DNA of 64,000 bases, from assembly GCF_005960665.1 (NCBI RefSeq), contig NZ_CP040676.1:692501-756500 (forward strand), in the 5' to 3' direction. Both the position numbers and the translations under genes were made by a program. Shown one piece after another: positions 27,614-39,079 of this stretch (the first letter of the stretch is position 1; every line of letters starts with the position of its first letter). The DNA comes from Exiguobacterium mexicanum. Its GTDB lineage: Bacteria > Bacillota > Bacilli > Exiguobacteriales > Exiguobacteriaceae. Under the pieces are notes generated by a model that did not search any database, was not told the origin of the DNA, and saw nothing but the letters and a program-made list of their open reading frames with translations.

Positions 27614-30487
27614 ATGGCTGAAAAGAAAAATGCGATCGTCATCAAAGGGGCGCGCGTCAACAACTTGAAAAACATTGATATCGATATTCCACGGGACCAG
27701 CTCGTCGTCTTGACGGGCTTGTCCGGTTCCGGTAAATCGTCACTCGCGTTCGACACCATCTACGCCGAGGGGCAGCGCCGTTACGTCGAGAGTCTATCGG
27801 CCTACGCCCGTCAATTCCTCGGACAGATGGACAAACCGGACGTCGATACGATTGAAGGGCTGAGCCCGGCCATCTCGATTGACCAGAAGACGACGAGCCG
27901 TAACCCGCGCTCGACCGTCGGAACGGTGACGGAAATCTATGACTACTTACGTCTGTTGTTCGCTCGCATCGGGAAACCGGTCTGTCCGCGTCACGGTATC
28001 GAAATCTCGAGCCAGACCATCTCACAGATGGTCGACCAAGTGATGGAACTGCCGGAGAAGACGCGCCTGCAAATCTTGGCGCCAATCGTCTCGGGCCGCA
28101 AAGGGACGCACGTCAAAGTGTTCGACTCGCTCAAAAAGGAAGGGTTCGTCCGCGTTCGTGTCAATGGCGAGACGATCGAACTGACCGATGAGATCGAGCT
28201 TGATAAGAATAAGAAACATTCGATCGAAGTCGTCGTCGATCGCCTCGTCGTCCGCGCTGACGTCGAAGGTCGTCTTGCCGACTCGCTCGAGACGGCGCTT
28301 CGCCTTGCCGACGGCCGAGCCATCATCGACAAGATGGACGGCACCGAGCTCCTGTTCAGCGAACATCACGCTTGTCCGATTTGTGGCTTCTCCATTGGCG
28401 AACTCGAGCCGCGTATGTTCTCGTTCAACTCGCCGTTCGGTGCCTGTCCGACGTGTGACGGGCTCGGTACGAAGCTTGATGTCGACCCGGAACTCGTTAT
28501 CCCGGACCCGTCGAAGACGCTGAAGGAAGGCGCCGTCGTCGCCTGGCAGCCGACAAGCTCGCAATATTATCCGCAACTGCTCGCCTCGATGTGCAAACAC
28601 TTTGACATCGACATGGACGTGCCGTTCGAACGTCTGTCGAAGCGTGACCAAGACCTCGTCTTGCACGGGACGGACGAAGAGTCGTTCTTGTTTCGTTACG
28701 AGAACGATTTCGGACAAGTCCGGACGAACACGATCTTCTTCGAAGGGGTGCTCCGCAACATCGAGCGCCGCTATAAAGAGACGACGTCCGATTATATCCG
28801 TGAACAGATGGAGACGTACATGGCGACACACGCTTGTCCGACATGTAGCGGTTATCGGTTGAAAGAAGAGACGCTCGCCGTCAAAATCACGGGCCACCAT
28901 ATCGGGCAAGTGACCTCACTGTCCGTCGTCAACGCCATCAAGTTGTTCGACTCGATCATGACAGAGTTGAGCGAGAAAGATATCGCCATCGCCCGTCTCA
29001 TCTTGCAAGAGATTTGTGAGCGGCTCAGCTTCTTGAACAACGTCGGTCTCGACTATTTGACGTTGTCACGCGCCGCCGGGACGCTCTCGGGTGGAGAAGC
29101 GCAGCGGATTCGTCTCGCGACCCAAATCGGCTCACGGCTCACGGGCGTCCTATACGTCCTCGATGAACCGTCAATCGGGTTGCATCAACGCGACAACGAC
29201 CGCTTGATCGCGACGCTCAAACAGATGCGTGACATCGGCAACACGCTCATCGTCGTCGAACACGACGAGGACACGATGATGGAAGCCGATTATTTGATCG
29301 ATATCGGACCGGGCGCCGGGGAACATGGGGGCCAAGTCATCGCTGCCGGCACACCGAAGCAACTCATGAAAAACAAGAACTCATTGACGGGCCAATACTT
29401 GTCCGGCAAGAAATTCATCCCGCTACCGGCCGAACGCAAAGTACCGGATGAGCGCTTCTTGAAGATCTTGAAGGCGGAAGAGAACAACTTGAAAGGAGTC
29501 GACGTCTCGATCCCGCTCGGTATGTTCATCGCCGTCACCGGTGTCTCTGGTTCCGGGAAGTCGACGCTCATCAACGAGATTCTGTATAAATCGCTCGCCC
29601 ATCACATCAACCGGGCCAAAGCGAAACCAGGAAAGCATAAGAAGATCGAAGGACTCGACCATATCGACAAAGTTATCGATATCGACCAGTCCCCGATCGG
29701 ACGGACGCCGCGGTCGAACCCGGCGACGTACACCGGCGTGTTCGATGATATCCGTGACGTGTTCGCCTCGACGAACGAAGCGAAGATGCGCGGGTACAAG
29801 AAAGGCCGCTTCAGTTTCAACGTCAAGGGCGGCCGCTGTGAGGCGTGCCGCGGGGACGGGATCATCAAGATCGAGATGCACTTCTTGCCGGACGTTTACG
29901 TTCCGTGTGAAGTGTGTCACGGGAAACGCTATAACCGTGAGACGCTCGAAGTGAAGTACAAAGGTAAGACGATCGCCGACGTGCTCGATATGACGATCGA
30001 GGAAGGGCTCGACTTCTTTGACAAGATTCCGAAAATCAAGCGCAAGATCCAGACGATCTTTGACGTCGGTCTCGGTTATATGAAACTCGGACAACCGGCG
30101 ACGGAACTGTCCGGCGGGGAAGCGCAGCGCGTCAAGCTCGCCTCCGAGCTCCATAAACGTTCGACCGGGAAGACGATTTACATCTTGGACGAGCCGACGA
30201 CGGGTCTTCACGTCGACGACATCGCTCGTCTGTTGAAAGTGCTGCAACGCCTCGTCGAGAACGGGGACACGGTGCTCGTCATCGAGCATAACCTCGACGT
30301 CATCAAATCGGCCGACTACTTGATCGACCTTGGACCGGAAGGCGGGGACGGCGGTGGTACGATCGTCGCGACCGGGACGCCGGAAGAAGTCGCCGAAGTC
30401 GCCGCGTCGTACACCGGCAAGTATTTGAAACCGGTGTTAGAACGGGATGCAGCCCGAGCGAAACCGAAAGCAGGAAAACGGAAGTAA
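27614..30487 (+). CDS. uvrA: Excinuclease ABC subunit A
   Basis: 957 residues. Two ABC ATPase modules are visible: GLSGSGKSS near 34, with LSGGEAQR near 490, and GVSGSGKST near 640, with LSGGEAQR near 835. Zinc modules CPICGFS...CPTCDG and CEACRGDG...CEVC are complete. UvrA scans DNA and loads UvrB. The RBS for uvrA lies in the end of uvrB (GGTAGG), so the two are translationally coupled and share the SOS box. Confidence 0.98.
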   Translation: MAEKKNAIVIKGARVNNLKNIDIDIPRDQLVVLTGLSGSGKSSLAFDTIYAEGQRRYVESLSAYARQFLGQMDKPDVDTIEGLSPAISIDQKTTSRNPRSTVGTVTEIYDYLRLLFARIGKPVCPRHGIEISSQTISQMVDQVMELPEKTRLQILAPIVSGRKGTHVKVFDSLKKEGFVRVRVNGETIELTDEIELDKNKKHSIEVVVDRLVVRADVEGRLADSLETALRLADGRAIIDKMDGTELLFSEHHACPICGFSIGELEPRMFSFNSPFGACPTCDGLGTKLDVDPELVIPDPSKTLKEGAVVAWQPTSSQYYPQLLASMCKHFDIDMDVPFERLSKRDQDLVLHGTDEESFLFRYENDFGQVRTNTIFFEGVLRNIERRYKETTSDYIREQMETYMATHACPTCSGYRLKEETLAVKITGHHIGQVTSLSVVNAIKLFDSIMTELSEKDIAIARLILQEICERLSFLNNVGLDYLTLSRAAGTLSGGEAQRIRLATQIGSRLTGVLYVLDEPSIGLHQRDNDRLIATLKQMRDIGNTLIVVEHDEDTMMEADYLIDIGPGAGEHGGQVIAAGTPKQLMKNKNSLTGQYLSGKKFIPLPAERKVPDERFLKILKAEENNLKGVDVSIPLGMFIAVTGVSGSGKSTLINEILYKSLAHHINRAKAKPGKHKKIEGLDHIDKVIDIDQSPIGRTPRSNPATYTGVFDDIRDVFASTNEAKMRGYKKGRFSFNVKGGRCEACRGDGIIKIEMHFLPDVYVPCEVCHGKRYNRETLEVKYKGKTIADVLDMTIEEGLDFFDKIPKIKRKIQTIFDVGLGYMKLGQPATELSGGEAQRVKLASELHKRSTGKTIYILDEPTTGLHVDDIARLLKVLQRLVENGDTVLVIEHNLDVIKSADYLIDLGPEGGDGGGTIVATGTPEEVAEVAASYTGKYLKPVLERDAARAKPKAGKRK

Positions 30488-30553
30488 GGTATAGAAATGA
30501 TGAGAAACGGGAACATGATTGACGTGTGACCAAATCGAAGGGGGAAACGAACA

Positions 30554-31732
30554 GTGAAACAAGAAATGCGTGAACTGATTCTCCAGCAAGTGAAAGACGG
30601 GAAGTTGACGATTGAAGAAGGCATGACCCAGCTCGAACGGCTCGAGAAGTTGGAGCCTGAGCGTGTCCAAGCGCTCGAGGAACGTCAAGAGACGGAGAAG
30701 GTCGATGCCTACTCGGTCGAGTCGCTCACGACGAAACTGACGTCGGCGGTCGAAGGGCTCGTGACGAAACTTCGTGACAGCGACTTCACGTTCAGCTCGA
30801 ACTTCGGGCCGGAAGTGACGTATTCGAAATCGTTCCCGTTCACCGGGAAAGATATCTCGCTCGACTTGTTCAACGCCTCGGCGACGATCGTCTCGTCGGA
30901 CAACGACGAGTGTGAACTGATTGTCACCGGACGTCCGCTCCGTCAGCAGGACGCGGACAAGGCGCTCGAACAGCTCCAGTCAGCGGTCAAGCATTCGGTC
31001 ATCGGTGACCGTCTCGTCGTGTCACTCCGCGACAAGCTCGTCCGGGCGCACGTCGAACTGTACGTCCCGCATCATCATTTCGATCACCTACACGTACAGA
31101 CGCTCAACGGTGAGGTCCGTGCCGACGGCCTAGACGTCGAGAGCGTTCGTATCCAGACGGCGAACGGCCGGGTCGTACTTCATGAAGTACATGCCTCGGA
31201 GCTGCTCCTCAACACGGGGAACGGAACGGTCGAAGTCGAAGCGGTCGAATCGGAACTCGTCCACGTCCGGACCGGCAACGGAGCCGTCATCGTGAACGGC
31301 AAATACGACAAGGCGTCGCTCAAGACCGGCAACGGGAACATCCGCGCCGAACTCGCGACGGCACGTCCGGCCAAGTTCGAGCTCGCCTCGCTCGCCGGAA
31401 ACGTCCGTCTCGTCTTGCCGCACGGCGTCGAGGTCGAAGGAGAACTCGAGACGAACTTCGGTGGTCTCCACTGTAACTTGGACGAGCTCGAGATCATCCG
31501 CGACCGGAAAGACGTCGCTCAACGTCGTCTTGAATTCTTGTCGGGCCGTGGTCAAACACCGCGCATCGAAGTCGAGGCCGGGACGCGTACTGGCACGATC
31601 GACCTCGAACACGGTTCGCTCCACACACCGTCGACGTTCCTCGAAGAGGACAAACACGAACCGACGGAACCAATCGACCCAGTCGACCCGGTCAATCCGG
31701 CCGACTTGAACAACCCGTTCCATCAGCAATGA
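30554..31732 (+). CDS. DUF4097 beta-helix protein (YvlB type)
   Basis: 392 residues from a GTG with GAAGGGG upstream. The N-terminal 35 residues form a SHOCT-like helical motif (LQQVKDGKLTIEEGMTQLERL). The centre is a right-handed beta-helix-like DUF4097 domain with stacked repeats (VRIQTANGRV, LLLNTGNGTV, VHVRTGNGAV, ASLKTGNGNI). The Pro/Asp tail is disordered. Bacillus yvlB lies in a similar place after uvrA and belongs to an envelope-stress operon. No signal peptide is seen, so it is probably cytoplasmic. Confidence 0.85.
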   Translation: MKQEMRELILQQVKDGKLTIEEGMTQLERLEKLEPERVQALEERQETEKVDAYSVESLTTKLTSAVEGLVTKLRDSDFTFSSNFGPEVTYSKSFPFTGKDISLDLFNASATIVSSDNDECELIVTGRPLRQQDADKALEQLQSAVKHSVIGDRLVVSLRDKLVRAHVELYVPHHHFDHLHVQTLNGEVRADGLDVESVRIQTANGRVVLHEVHASELLLNTGNGTVEVEAVESELVHVRTGNGAVIVNGKYDKASLKTGNGNIRAELATARPAKFELASLAGNVRLVLPHGVEVEGELETNFGGLHCNLDELEIIRDRKDVAQRRLEFLSGRGQTPRIEVEAGTRTGTIDLEHGSLHTPSTFLEEDKHEPTEPIDPVDPVNPADLNNPFHQQ

Positions 31733-31789
31733 CCGACAACCCGAAGGCCTCTCGCCTTAATGACCGACAACCCGAAGGCCTCTCGCCTT
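31728..31789 (+). repeat. 31-bp tandem duplication of the terminator 5' half
   Basis: Two exact copies of a 31-nt unit (31728-31758 and 31759-31789), each beginning AATGACCGACAACCCGAAGG. The first copy contains the DUF4097 stop codon. Only the second is followed by the right arm of the terminator. Confidence 0.95.
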
Positions 31790-31800
31790 CGGGTTTGTTT
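31771..31800 (+). terminator. Terminator after DUF4097 gene
   Basis: Stem CCCGAAGGC/GCCTTCGGG with a CTCTC loop, followed by TTTGTTTTAG. It uses the second copy of the tandem unit. Confidence 0.85.
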
Positions 31801-31861
31801 TAGCATCAACGGAAACGAACACCGTGGTCGGCTATGTACCGGGCGAATGAGACATCCATGA

Positions 31862-31894
31862 CAAAACCCGAAGGCGGTTGCCTCCGGGTTTTTG
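31862..31894. terminator. Second terminator facing the membrane-protein gene
   Basis: Stem AAAACCCGAAGGC/GCCTCCGGGTTTTT with a GGTT loop. It lies 6 nt after the minus-strand stop at 31900 and can work in both directions. The 60 nt between the two terminators hold nothing recognisable. Confidence 0.85.
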
Positions 31895-31899
31895 TCATG

Positions 31900-32256
31900 T
31901 CATAGATTCATTTGATACTCCATTTGTTCCCAATCCATCATTTGACCGTCATACAGCGTGAATGAGCCGATGATGAACAGGATGAAGAGGACCGGTCCGG
32001 CGATGAGTAAGAAAATCCCGAGGTTCCGCATCGTCTTCGACCGTTTCCAATAGAAGATGATGGCGACGATCATCGATAACAGCGACCCGGACAAGAACAG
32101 GCCGACGATGTTCAAGATGAACAATAAGAGCACCGTTTCGTTTTTTGTCGCCGCATACTCGCGCCACATATCAAACAGTGATTTGACCAAGTAGACGAGT
32201 GCCGCGATCCCGACGATAAAAATAAAGACAATGGCAATCCAAAATAGTGAATTCAT
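31900..32256 (-). CDS. Small membrane protein, three helices
   Basis: 118 residues. Hydrophobic helices lie at about 4-27, 42-68 and 78-100, and the C-terminus is acidic and Met/Gln-rich (DGQMMDWEQMEYQMNL). The RBS is GGAGG before the ATG. No family recognised. It is monocistronic and convergent with the DUF4097 gene, which in Bacillus is joined by other small membrane proteins (yvlA, yvlC, yvlD); a functional link is only a guess. Confidence 0.7.
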   Translation of the reverse strand: MNSLFWIAIVFIFIVGIAALVYLVKSLFDMWREYAATKNETVLLLFILNIVGLFLSGSLLSMIVAIIFYWKRSKTMRNLGIFLLIAGPVLFILFIIGSFTLYDGQMMDWEQMEYQMNL

Positions 32257-32408
32257 GTGATTTCACCTCCCTAATCCTCTATACCCGTTCTACGGAATCG
32301 CCACGAATTAGTTTCATCTCTTTTTTTTGACACATTTCGGCTCACTTTCGTTGACGCTTCTCCAGAAGAGCTATGATACAATAATGAGCGTGAAAGGGGC
32401 AGATACTC

Positions 32409-33347
32409 ATGCAAAATATCGTACGCACGGCTCAACTCGTTGAGCGCTTCAAACTTCAAGTCATCGCCGGGGAAGAGGGACTCCATCGTCCCGTCGCCAC
32501 ACCGGACCTCAGTCGACCGGGACTCGTCCTTGCCGGCTACTATACCCACTATGCGAAAAATCGGCTGCAAGTGCTCGGGAAGACCGAGCTCACGTTCTAC
32601 GCGAGCTTGTCGGAAGAGAGCCGCCGCGAGCGGGCGAAGATTTTATGCACGGAATTGACACCGGGCATCCTCATCACGCGCGGCTTCGACATCCCGAAAG
32701 AGATTGAACAAGAAGCCGAGGCGGCGAACGTCCCGCTCATGCGCACGAACGCGATGACGACATCGATCGAGTCACAGATCACAAACTTCCTTGAGATGGA
32801 ACTCGCACCGATGACCGCGATGCACGGCGTGCTCGTCGACATCTACGGCGTCGGCGTGCTCATCAAAGGACAGAGCGGTGTCGGGAAATCTGAGACCGCA
32901 CTCGAACTCGTCAAGCGGGGTCACCGCCTCGTCGCCGACGATTCAGTCGAGATTCGCCAGACCGGGGACCAGTTGCTCGTCGGTTCGGCACCGAAGTTGA
33001 TCCGTCACTTGCTCGAGATTCGCGGGATCGGGATCATCGACGTCATGACGTTGTTCGGAGCCGGTGCCGTCCGTTCACACAAAAAGATCAGCTTAATCAT
33101 CAACCTTGAAAACTGGGATGCTGGAAAAGTATATGATCGTGTCGGACTCGACCACAACACGATGAAAATCATCGACAGCGAAGTGCCGTTACTCACCATC
33201 CCGGTTCGCCCAGGACGTAACTTGGCCGTCATCGTCGAAGTCGCGGCGATGAACTATCGCCTGCAAAATATGGGGATCAACACGGCTGAAGAGTTCGCGG
33301 AACGACTTGCGAACGCCATCCACGATAACGAAGGAGACATGGAATAA
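32409..33347 (+). CDS. hprK: HPr kinase/phosphorylase
   Basis: 312 residues, full length. Walker A GQSGVGKS is near 155-162 and the family signature [11 protein letters not shown] near 203. The catalytic histidine region [10 protein letters not shown] is present near 138. HprK phosphorylates HPr on Ser46, which then helps CcpA repress genes such as glpFK. The stop overlaps the lgt start (TAATG). Upstream, TTGACG and TATGATACAAT near 32371-32383 are the likely promoter elements, though their spacing is short. Confidence 0.97.
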   Translation: MQNIVRTAQLVERFKLQVIAGEEGLHRPVATPDLSRPGLVLAGYYTHYAKNRLQVLGKTELTFYASLSEESRRERAKILCTELTPGILITRGFDIPKEIEQEAEAANVPLMRTNAMTTSIESQITNFLEMELAPMTAMHGVLVDIYGVGVLIKGQSGVGKSETALELVKRGHRLVADDSVEIRQTGDQLLVGSAPKLIRHLLEIRGIGIIDVMTLFGAGAVRSHKKISLIINLENWDAGKVYDRVGLDHNTMKIIDSEVPLLTIPVRPGRNLAVIVEVAAMNYRLQNMGINTAEEFAERLANAIHDNEGDME

Positions 33348-34165
33348 TGGTAGAGCCAACGTTTGATCGCGTCGCGTTTGAAATCGGGTCACTCCCGATC
33401 TATTGGTACGGGATGATCATCGCCTTCGGAGCGATGCTCGGGCTCGTTCTCGCCTTGTTCGAGGCGAAACGACTCAATTATGATTCGGAGCGGGTCGTCG
33501 ATGTCATCATCTGGTCGATTCCGATCAGCATCGTCTTCGCCCGGATTTATTACGTCACGTTCCAATGGGACTACTACAGTGAGAACCTTGGACAGATCAT
33601 CGACATCCGCCAAGGCGGGATTGCAATCCATGGTGCCATCTTTGGAGCGCTGCTCGTCGTCATCATCTATTGCATGCGCAAGTCGATGTCGTTCTGGAAG
33701 ATCACCGATATCCTCGCTCCGTCGCTCCTGCTCGGGCAAGCGGTCGGACGTTGGGGGAACTTTATGAACCAAGAGGCGCACGGTGCCGAGACGACGAGCC
33801 GTTTCTTGAAAGAGACGCTCTTCCTCCCGGATTGGATCGTCAATCAGATGTATATCGACGGCGCTTATTACTTGCCGACATTCTTGTTCGAGAGCGTCTG
33901 GAACATCCTCGGCGTCATCTTGCTCGTCGTCTGGCGTATGGTCGGTAACCCGCCGCGCGGCTACATCTTCTTATCGTACCTCGTCTGGTATTCGATTGGA
34001 CGCTTCTATATCGAAGGGCTCCGTACAGATAGCCTCATGGTTGGTGACCTTCGGACGGCCCAGCTCGTCTCGATTGCGATGATCGTATTCGGTGTCGTCA
34101 TGATGATCGTCCGCCGCAAAGCGAAACGATACGACGACCCTTCAGAGAAAGGACTGTTTGATTGA
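33347..34165 (+). CDS. lgt: Prolipoprotein diacylglyceryl transferase
   Basis: 272 residues with seven predicted helices and the Lgt signature GRWGNFMNQEAHG near 131-143. The start is in the conserved IYWYGMIIAFGAMLG region. Lgt attaches diacylglycerol to lipobox cysteines; substrates in this window include the lipoprotein at 3238 and the cytochrome at 15873. Its start overlaps the hprK stop and its stop overlaps the ppaX start. Confidence 0.97.
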   Translation: MVEPTFDRVAFEIGSLPIYWYGMIIAFGAMLGLVLALFEAKRLNYDSERVVDVIIWSIPISIVFARIYYVTFQWDYYSENLGQIIDIRQGGIAIHGAIFGALLVVIIYCMRKSMSFWKITDILAPSLLLGQAVGRWGNFMNQEAHGAETTSRFLKETLFLPDWIVNQMYIDGAYYLPTFLFESVWNILGVILLVVWRMVGNPPRGYIFLSYLVWYSIGRFYIEGLRTDSLMVGDLRTAQLVSIAMIVFGVVMMIVRRKAKRYDDPSEKGLFD

Positions 34166-34815
34166 TGGATACACTTCTATTCGATTTGGATGGCACGTTG
34201 CTCGATACGAACCCGCTCATCATCGCGAGTTTCCGTCACACGCTCGGGTACTACTTCCCGGACGAGACGTATCGCGATGAGGACATCTTCCCGTTCATCG
34301 GACCGACGCTCGAGAAGTCGTTCAAGGCGCTCAATGAGCCGGAATGGAAAGAGATGCAGGCGTTCTATCGCAGCTTCAATATCGCGATGCACGACCAGCT
34401 CGTCGCCGAATATCCGGGTGTGATCGAGGGGCTGTATCGCCTCCACGCCAAAGGCTACAAGATGGGCGTCGTCACCTCGAAAGGCCGTCCCGTCGTCGAG
34501 CAAGGCTTGCGTCTGTTCAAGATCGACCATCTGTTCGATGTGGTCGTCACGGCCGACGATGTGGAATATGAGAAACCGCACGCCGAACCGGTCGAACGGG
34601 CGCTCCGTGCGCTCGGATCGACGGCGGACCGCGCTGTCATGGTCGGGGACAACGACACGGACATCTTCAGCGGCAAGAACGCCGGGACGAAGACGGTCGC
34701 TGTCGGCTGGGCCATTAAAGGCCGTGCGTTCCTCGAAGCGCTCGAACCGGACGTCATCATCGACTCGATGGAACATTTCGAGGCGTGGCTCGACGAGGTC
34801 ACGGTCCATGCGTAA
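34165..34815 (+). CDS. ppaX: Pyrophosphatase PpaX (HAD family)
   Basis: 216 residues. HAD motif I DLDGTLLD (about 6-13), motif II VVTSKG near 98, and motif IV MVGDNDTDI near 158 are intact. PpaX hydrolyses the pyrophosphate made when HprK dephosphorylates Ser-P-HPr. The start is ATG at 34165, overlapping the lgt stop; an in-frame TTG lies one codon earlier. The conserved hprK-lgt-ppaX order supports the name. Confidence 0.94.
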   Translation: MDTLLFDLDGTLLDTNPLIIASFRHTLGYYFPDETYRDEDIFPFIGPTLEKSFKALNEPEWKEMQAFYRSFNIAMHDQLVAEYPGVIEGLYRLHAKGYKMGVVTSKGRPVVEQGLRLFKIDHLFDVVVTADDVEYEKPHAEPVERALRALGSTADRAVMVGDNDTDIFSGKNAGTKTVAVGWAIKGRAFLEALEPDVIIDSMEHFEAWLDEVTVHA

Positions 34816-35290
34816 GACGGAACGGTTTCGTCTCGACGGACCGAATCCGCTCTGGCAGATGTATCGGACGATTCGTTTCCTGCGTGTCTTTAAAAACACG
34901 ACCGTCGTCTTGATCGGTCGGTACTTCCCGTCCGTCAAGGCGAAGCGCTGGCTATACCGGACGTTCCTCGGTATGGAAATCGGGGAGTATAGCGCGCTCG
35001 CCCTCATGGTGACGCCGGACGTCATGTTCCCGGAGCGGATTTCGATTGGCCGCAACACGGTCATCGGGTTCAACTCGACGATCCTCTGTCACGAGTATCT
35101 CGTCGACGAGTATCGGATTGGCGACGTCCACATCGGCGACGAGGTGTTGATCGGGGCGAACGTGACGATTTTACCTGGCGTGACGATTGGCGATCGGGCC
35201 GTCATCGGTGCCGGGGCCGTCGTCCATCGTGACGTCGCGCCCGGAGAGCGCGTCGTTGGGGCAAAACTCCATACCATCGACACAAAATAG
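34808..35290 (+). CDS. Hexapeptide-repeat acyltransferase (YvoF type)
   Basis: 160 residues from the ATG at 34808, which lies 8 nt inside ppaX. The C-terminal half has left-handed beta-helix repeats (ISIGRNTVIG, VHIGDEVLIGANVTI, VTIGDRAVIGAGAVV). The N-terminus is basic and may meet the membrane. Such proteins transfer acetyl groups to sugars. It matches yvoF, which follows ppaX in Bacillus subtilis. The acceptor is unknown. Confidence 0.88.
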   Translation: MRKTERFRLDGPNPLWQMYRTIRFLRVFKNTTVVLIGRYFPSVKAKRWLYRTFLGMEIGEYSALALMVTPDVMFPERISIGRNTVIGFNSTILCHEYLVDEYRIGDVHIGDEVLIGANVTILPGVTIGDRAVIGAGAVVHRDVAPGERVVGAKLHTIDTK

Positions 35291-35349
35291 ACACAATTTA
35301 GTGCGAAATCATTTTGAGGTCAAGACATGTAGGGCCTCATAAAATTACT

Positions 35350-35390
35350 AGGGCGGTATCACTTTTTTTAAAGGCGATACCGCTCTTTTG
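35350..35390 (+). terminator. Terminator of the hprK operon
   Basis: Stem AGGGCGGTATC/GATACCGCTCT (one G-T pair) with a T-rich loop, then TTTTG. Confidence 0.85.
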
Positions 35391-35506
35391 TGTCTATGGG
35401 CGCTGACATGAAACCTCCATATTTTTGTCGAAAAGCATTTGAACGACCTAGCAAAATATATTCATTATAGAAGGAATATAGTCCCGATTTTTTTTAAGTT
35501 TTTCAG

Positions 35507-35535
35507 TTGCCCTCACTGAATGAGTGCGGTATTCT
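35507..35535 (+). promoter_or_regulatory. Candidate promoter of the TPR gene
   Basis: -35 TTGCCC (35507-35512), 17-nt spacer, -10 TATTCT (35530-35535). The remaining gap (35391-35506) is AT-rich without recognised features. Confidence 0.6.
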
Positions 35536-35585
35536 TAACCCTGCAACTAAAAAAAGATTTAGAGATGATGTGGAGGATTTAGAAT

Positions 35586-37058
35586 ATGGAAGCGAACTAT
35601 GAAGCAGTAATGACGCTACCCGAACCAGAATCTCCGCTCGCCGCGGAGCTCCACTACTATAGAGGTCGTCGTGCGTTACGTGAAGGTCGCCTAGATGAAG
35701 CGACTTTTTTCATGGCTGAAGCCACTGCCGCTGCAGCCCACCGCGTCGACTATCACAAACAGTACGCTGAACTGTTATTTGAAGTAGGGGAAATCTACCA
35801 CGCCAATGACGTGTGGAAACGGGTGCTTGAACTCGATGAAACGTCAACAGAGGCCTTATATCACCTTGCGAGCAACTGCGCCTATATCTCTTTATATGAA
35901 GAAGCAGCGATGTATGCAAACCGCTACCTCGAAGTCGAGGCACACGGACGCTACGCGGACTCGGTCCAATCCCTGTTAGAACTGATTGAACTCGAACAAG
36001 AACTCGAGGATGACGAGGAAGACGAGCTGATCACGTGGCACACCGAGGCCCAGCAGCATATCGACAAAGGCCGCCTGTTCGCAGCCAAGTCGACGCTCGA
36101 ACGGTTAATCGATCGCTATCCACGCTTTTGGCCGGCGTTCAACAACTTGGCCGTCGTCAATTTTTATCTCGGCAACGATGAAGCGGCGTTCGAGACGCTC
36201 GAGTACGTGCTCGATGAGAACCCGGGCAACTTGCATGCGCTCTTGAACACGATTCTGTTGCTGCATGAAGCCGGACAATCGGACGCGGCGCTCCAACTGT
36301 CGGTCCCGCTGACACGTGTCCGTCCGCTCCAGTTCGATTTACGCTACAAACTCGCCACGACGCTCGCGCTCGTCGGTCAATATGACCGCGCGTACGAAGA
36401 ACTTCGCCTGTTGAAGGAACGCGGATTCCGTGGGGATTCACTGTTCGGGCATTGGCTCAGCGTATCCGCCTACAAGACCGGGCGTCTTGAAGAAGCGGCT
36501 ACCTATTTGAACAGTGACGAGTTGAAACAATTTGAAGAAGCGAGCCCGTATGACATCCGCGACAACCTCGAGTTCCGTTCGGCACTCGTCCAAGGGTTGC
36601 GCCAAGAAGAAGACGCGGCTCGCATCGAAATCATCCGAATCATCTCGAAACTTGCCGACGACGAAGCGTTTGAAGCACTCGCGTTGACGAACGGAATCAC
36701 CGACAACGAGACGGTGCTCGCCTTCGCCGAGAAATGTCGTGCTGAGATTTGCGGGGCACCGTTCACCGGTGACGCTCGGATCGCTCGGGCGTATGAGGCC
36801 CTCGTGCTCGCCGAGACGGAAGTGACGGAAGCGGAACAGATGAGCCTCGACGGCGACTTCTATGAACGTTTCTCACTCCTGCTCCTTGCCGGGGCATCGT
36901 TCGAGGACGTCACGGCATCGGCCGCGGCTCTCGTCTGGATGTTCTATGCGAAACGGGATGCCCTCATCCTCGACGACTGTGCCGACACGTTCGGAATCGA
37001 CGTCGCGACGCTCACGGGGACGATCCGTTCGTTCAAACAGACACTCGAACAAGCATAA
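35586..37058 (+). CDS. TPR-repeat protein (YvcD-like)
   Basis: 490 residues, start at ATG with GGAGG 9 nt upstream. Tetratricopeptide-like helices fill the protein (AELHYYRGRRALREGRLDEA, ELLFEVGEIYHANDVWKRVL, ALYHLASNCAYISLYEEAA). It is highly acidic with no membrane segment, so it is probably a cytosolic scaffold. Bacillus subtilis yvcD has the same position just before trxB. Partner and role are unknown. Confidence 0.85.
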   Translation: MEANYEAVMTLPEPESPLAAELHYYRGRRALREGRLDEATFFMAEATAAAAHRVDYHKQYAELLFEVGEIYHANDVWKRVLELDETSTEALYHLASNCAYISLYEEAAMYANRYLEVEAHGRYADSVQSLLELIELEQELEDDEEDELITWHTEAQQHIDKGRLFAAKSTLERLIDRYPRFWPAFNNLAVVNFYLGNDEAAFETLEYVLDENPGNLHALLNTILLLHEAGQSDAALQLSVPLTRVRPLQFDLRYKLATTLALVGQYDRAYEELRLLKERGFRGDSLFGHWLSVSAYKTGRLEEAATYLNSDELKQFEEASPYDIRDNLEFRSALVQGLRQEEDAARIEIIRIISKLADDEAFEALALTNGITDNETVLAFAEKCRAEICGAPFTGDARIARAYEALVLAETEVTEAEQMSLDGDFYERFSLLLLAGASFEDVTASAAALVWMFYAKRDALILDDCADTFGIDVATLTGTIRSFKQTLEQA

Positions 37059-37061
37059 AGA

Positions 37062-37091
37062 TTGACGATACCTCCCTAGGTTTCTTATACT
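37062..37091 (+). promoter_or_regulatory. Candidate trxB promoter
   Basis: -35 TTGACG (37062-37067), 18-nt spacer, -10 TATACT (37086-37091). It starts right after the TPR gene stop. Confidence 0.7.
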
Positions 37092-37093
37092 GA

Positions 37094-38080
<987 letters not shown>

Positions 38081-38088
38081 CATGAGGC

Positions 38089-38128
38089 AGAAGGGATTGC
38101 GGGCGACCGCAATCCCTTCTCTTTTTTT
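38089..38128 (+). terminator. Terminator of trxB
   Basis: Stem AGAAGGGATTGCGG/CCGCAATCCCTTCT with a GCGA tetraloop, then CTTTTTTTC. Confidence 0.95.
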
Positions 38129-38205
38129 CGGACGTTCGTTATACTAAGGACAGAAGAGAGCTGCACACACGGCTCGGTTGTCAATTTTAAGGGGGCGTCA
38201 GTGAC

Positions 38206-39078
38206 ATGGAAGACTTTAAAGGATTAGAAGAATTGATCATCATCAGCGGGATGAGCGGGGCCGGGAAATCGGTCGCAATGAATAGTTTTGAGGATCTCGG
38301 CTATTTTTGCGTCGATAACTTGCCGCCGGTGCTCTTGCCGCAATTGATTGATGTCATCAGCTCGGTCCGGCCGAAGATCGCCGTCGCGATCGACACACGG
38401 ACGCGCGACTTCATCGACAGCCTGTTCATCGTCATCGACGACTTGGAACAGAAGAACGTGCACCCGCATTTGTTGTATCTCGACACACGGGACGAAGTGC
38501 TCGTGCGCCGCTACAAGGAGACGCGCCGGTCACATCCGCTCGCCCCGGAAGACGCGCCGCTCGTCGGAATCGGGATGGAGCGCTCGTTGCTCGAAGGGTT
38601 CCGTGACCGGGCCCATACGCTCTACGATACGAGCGACTTGAAGCCGCAGATGCTCAAAGACCGCATCTTGCTCCAGTTCAACGAGGAACGGATCCCGTTC
38701 ACGGTCAACTTCATGTCGTTCGGGTTCAAACACGGCGTCCCGCTCGACATCGACCTGTTGTTCGACGTCCGCTTCATCACGAACCCGTTCTATATCCCGG
38801 AACTCCGTCCGCTCACCGGGCAGACGGAAGAAGTCCAGAATTACGTCATGTCGCACCCCGAGGCGCGGGCGTTCTATAAAAAACTGATCGACATGCTCGA
38901 ATTCCTGTTGCCGCAGTACAAGCGCGAAGGGAAGACGCAAGTCGTCGTCGCCTTCGGCTGTACGGGCGGGAAGCACCGTTCGATCACGTTCGCCGAGAAA
39001 GTGTCGGCCCATTTCGCCGAACGCTATAACGTCAAAACCGTCCATCGCGATCTCGCGCATGCGACGAAGGAGAAATAA
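38206..39078 (+). CDS. rapZ: RNase adapter protein RapZ / YvcJ
   Basis: 290 residues. N-terminal Walker A is GMSGAGKS (15-22); the C-terminal domain ([20 protein letters not shown]) is typical of RapZ. It is an ATP/GTP-binding protein that senses glucosamine-6-phosphate metabolism in proteobacteria; YvcJ affects competence in Bacillus. The RBS is AAGGGGGCG. Next comes yvcK, 1 nt after the stop, in the conserved yvcJ-yvcK-whiA cluster. Confidence 0.95.
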   Translation: MEDFKGLEELIIISGMSGAGKSVAMNSFEDLGYFCVDNLPPVLLPQLIDVISSVRPKIAVAIDTRTRDFIDSLFIVIDDLEQKNVHPHLLYLDTRDEVLVRRYKETRRSHPLAPEDAPLVGIGMERSLLEGFRDRAHTLYDTSDLKPQMLKDRILLQFNEERIPFTVNFMSFGFKHGVPLDIDLLFDVRFITNPFYIPELRPLTGQTEEVQNYVMSHPEARAFYKKLIDMLEFLLPQYKREGKTQVVVAFGCTGGKHRSITFAEKVSAHFAERYNVKTVHRDLAHATKEK

Positions 39079-39079
39079 G

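Noticed and set aside
35424-35433. TTTGTCGAAA, a perfect Spo0A-box-like sequence
   Set aside because: A 9-10-mer match is expected by chance on 64 kb of both strands, it is single, and nothing in the window suggests sporulation.
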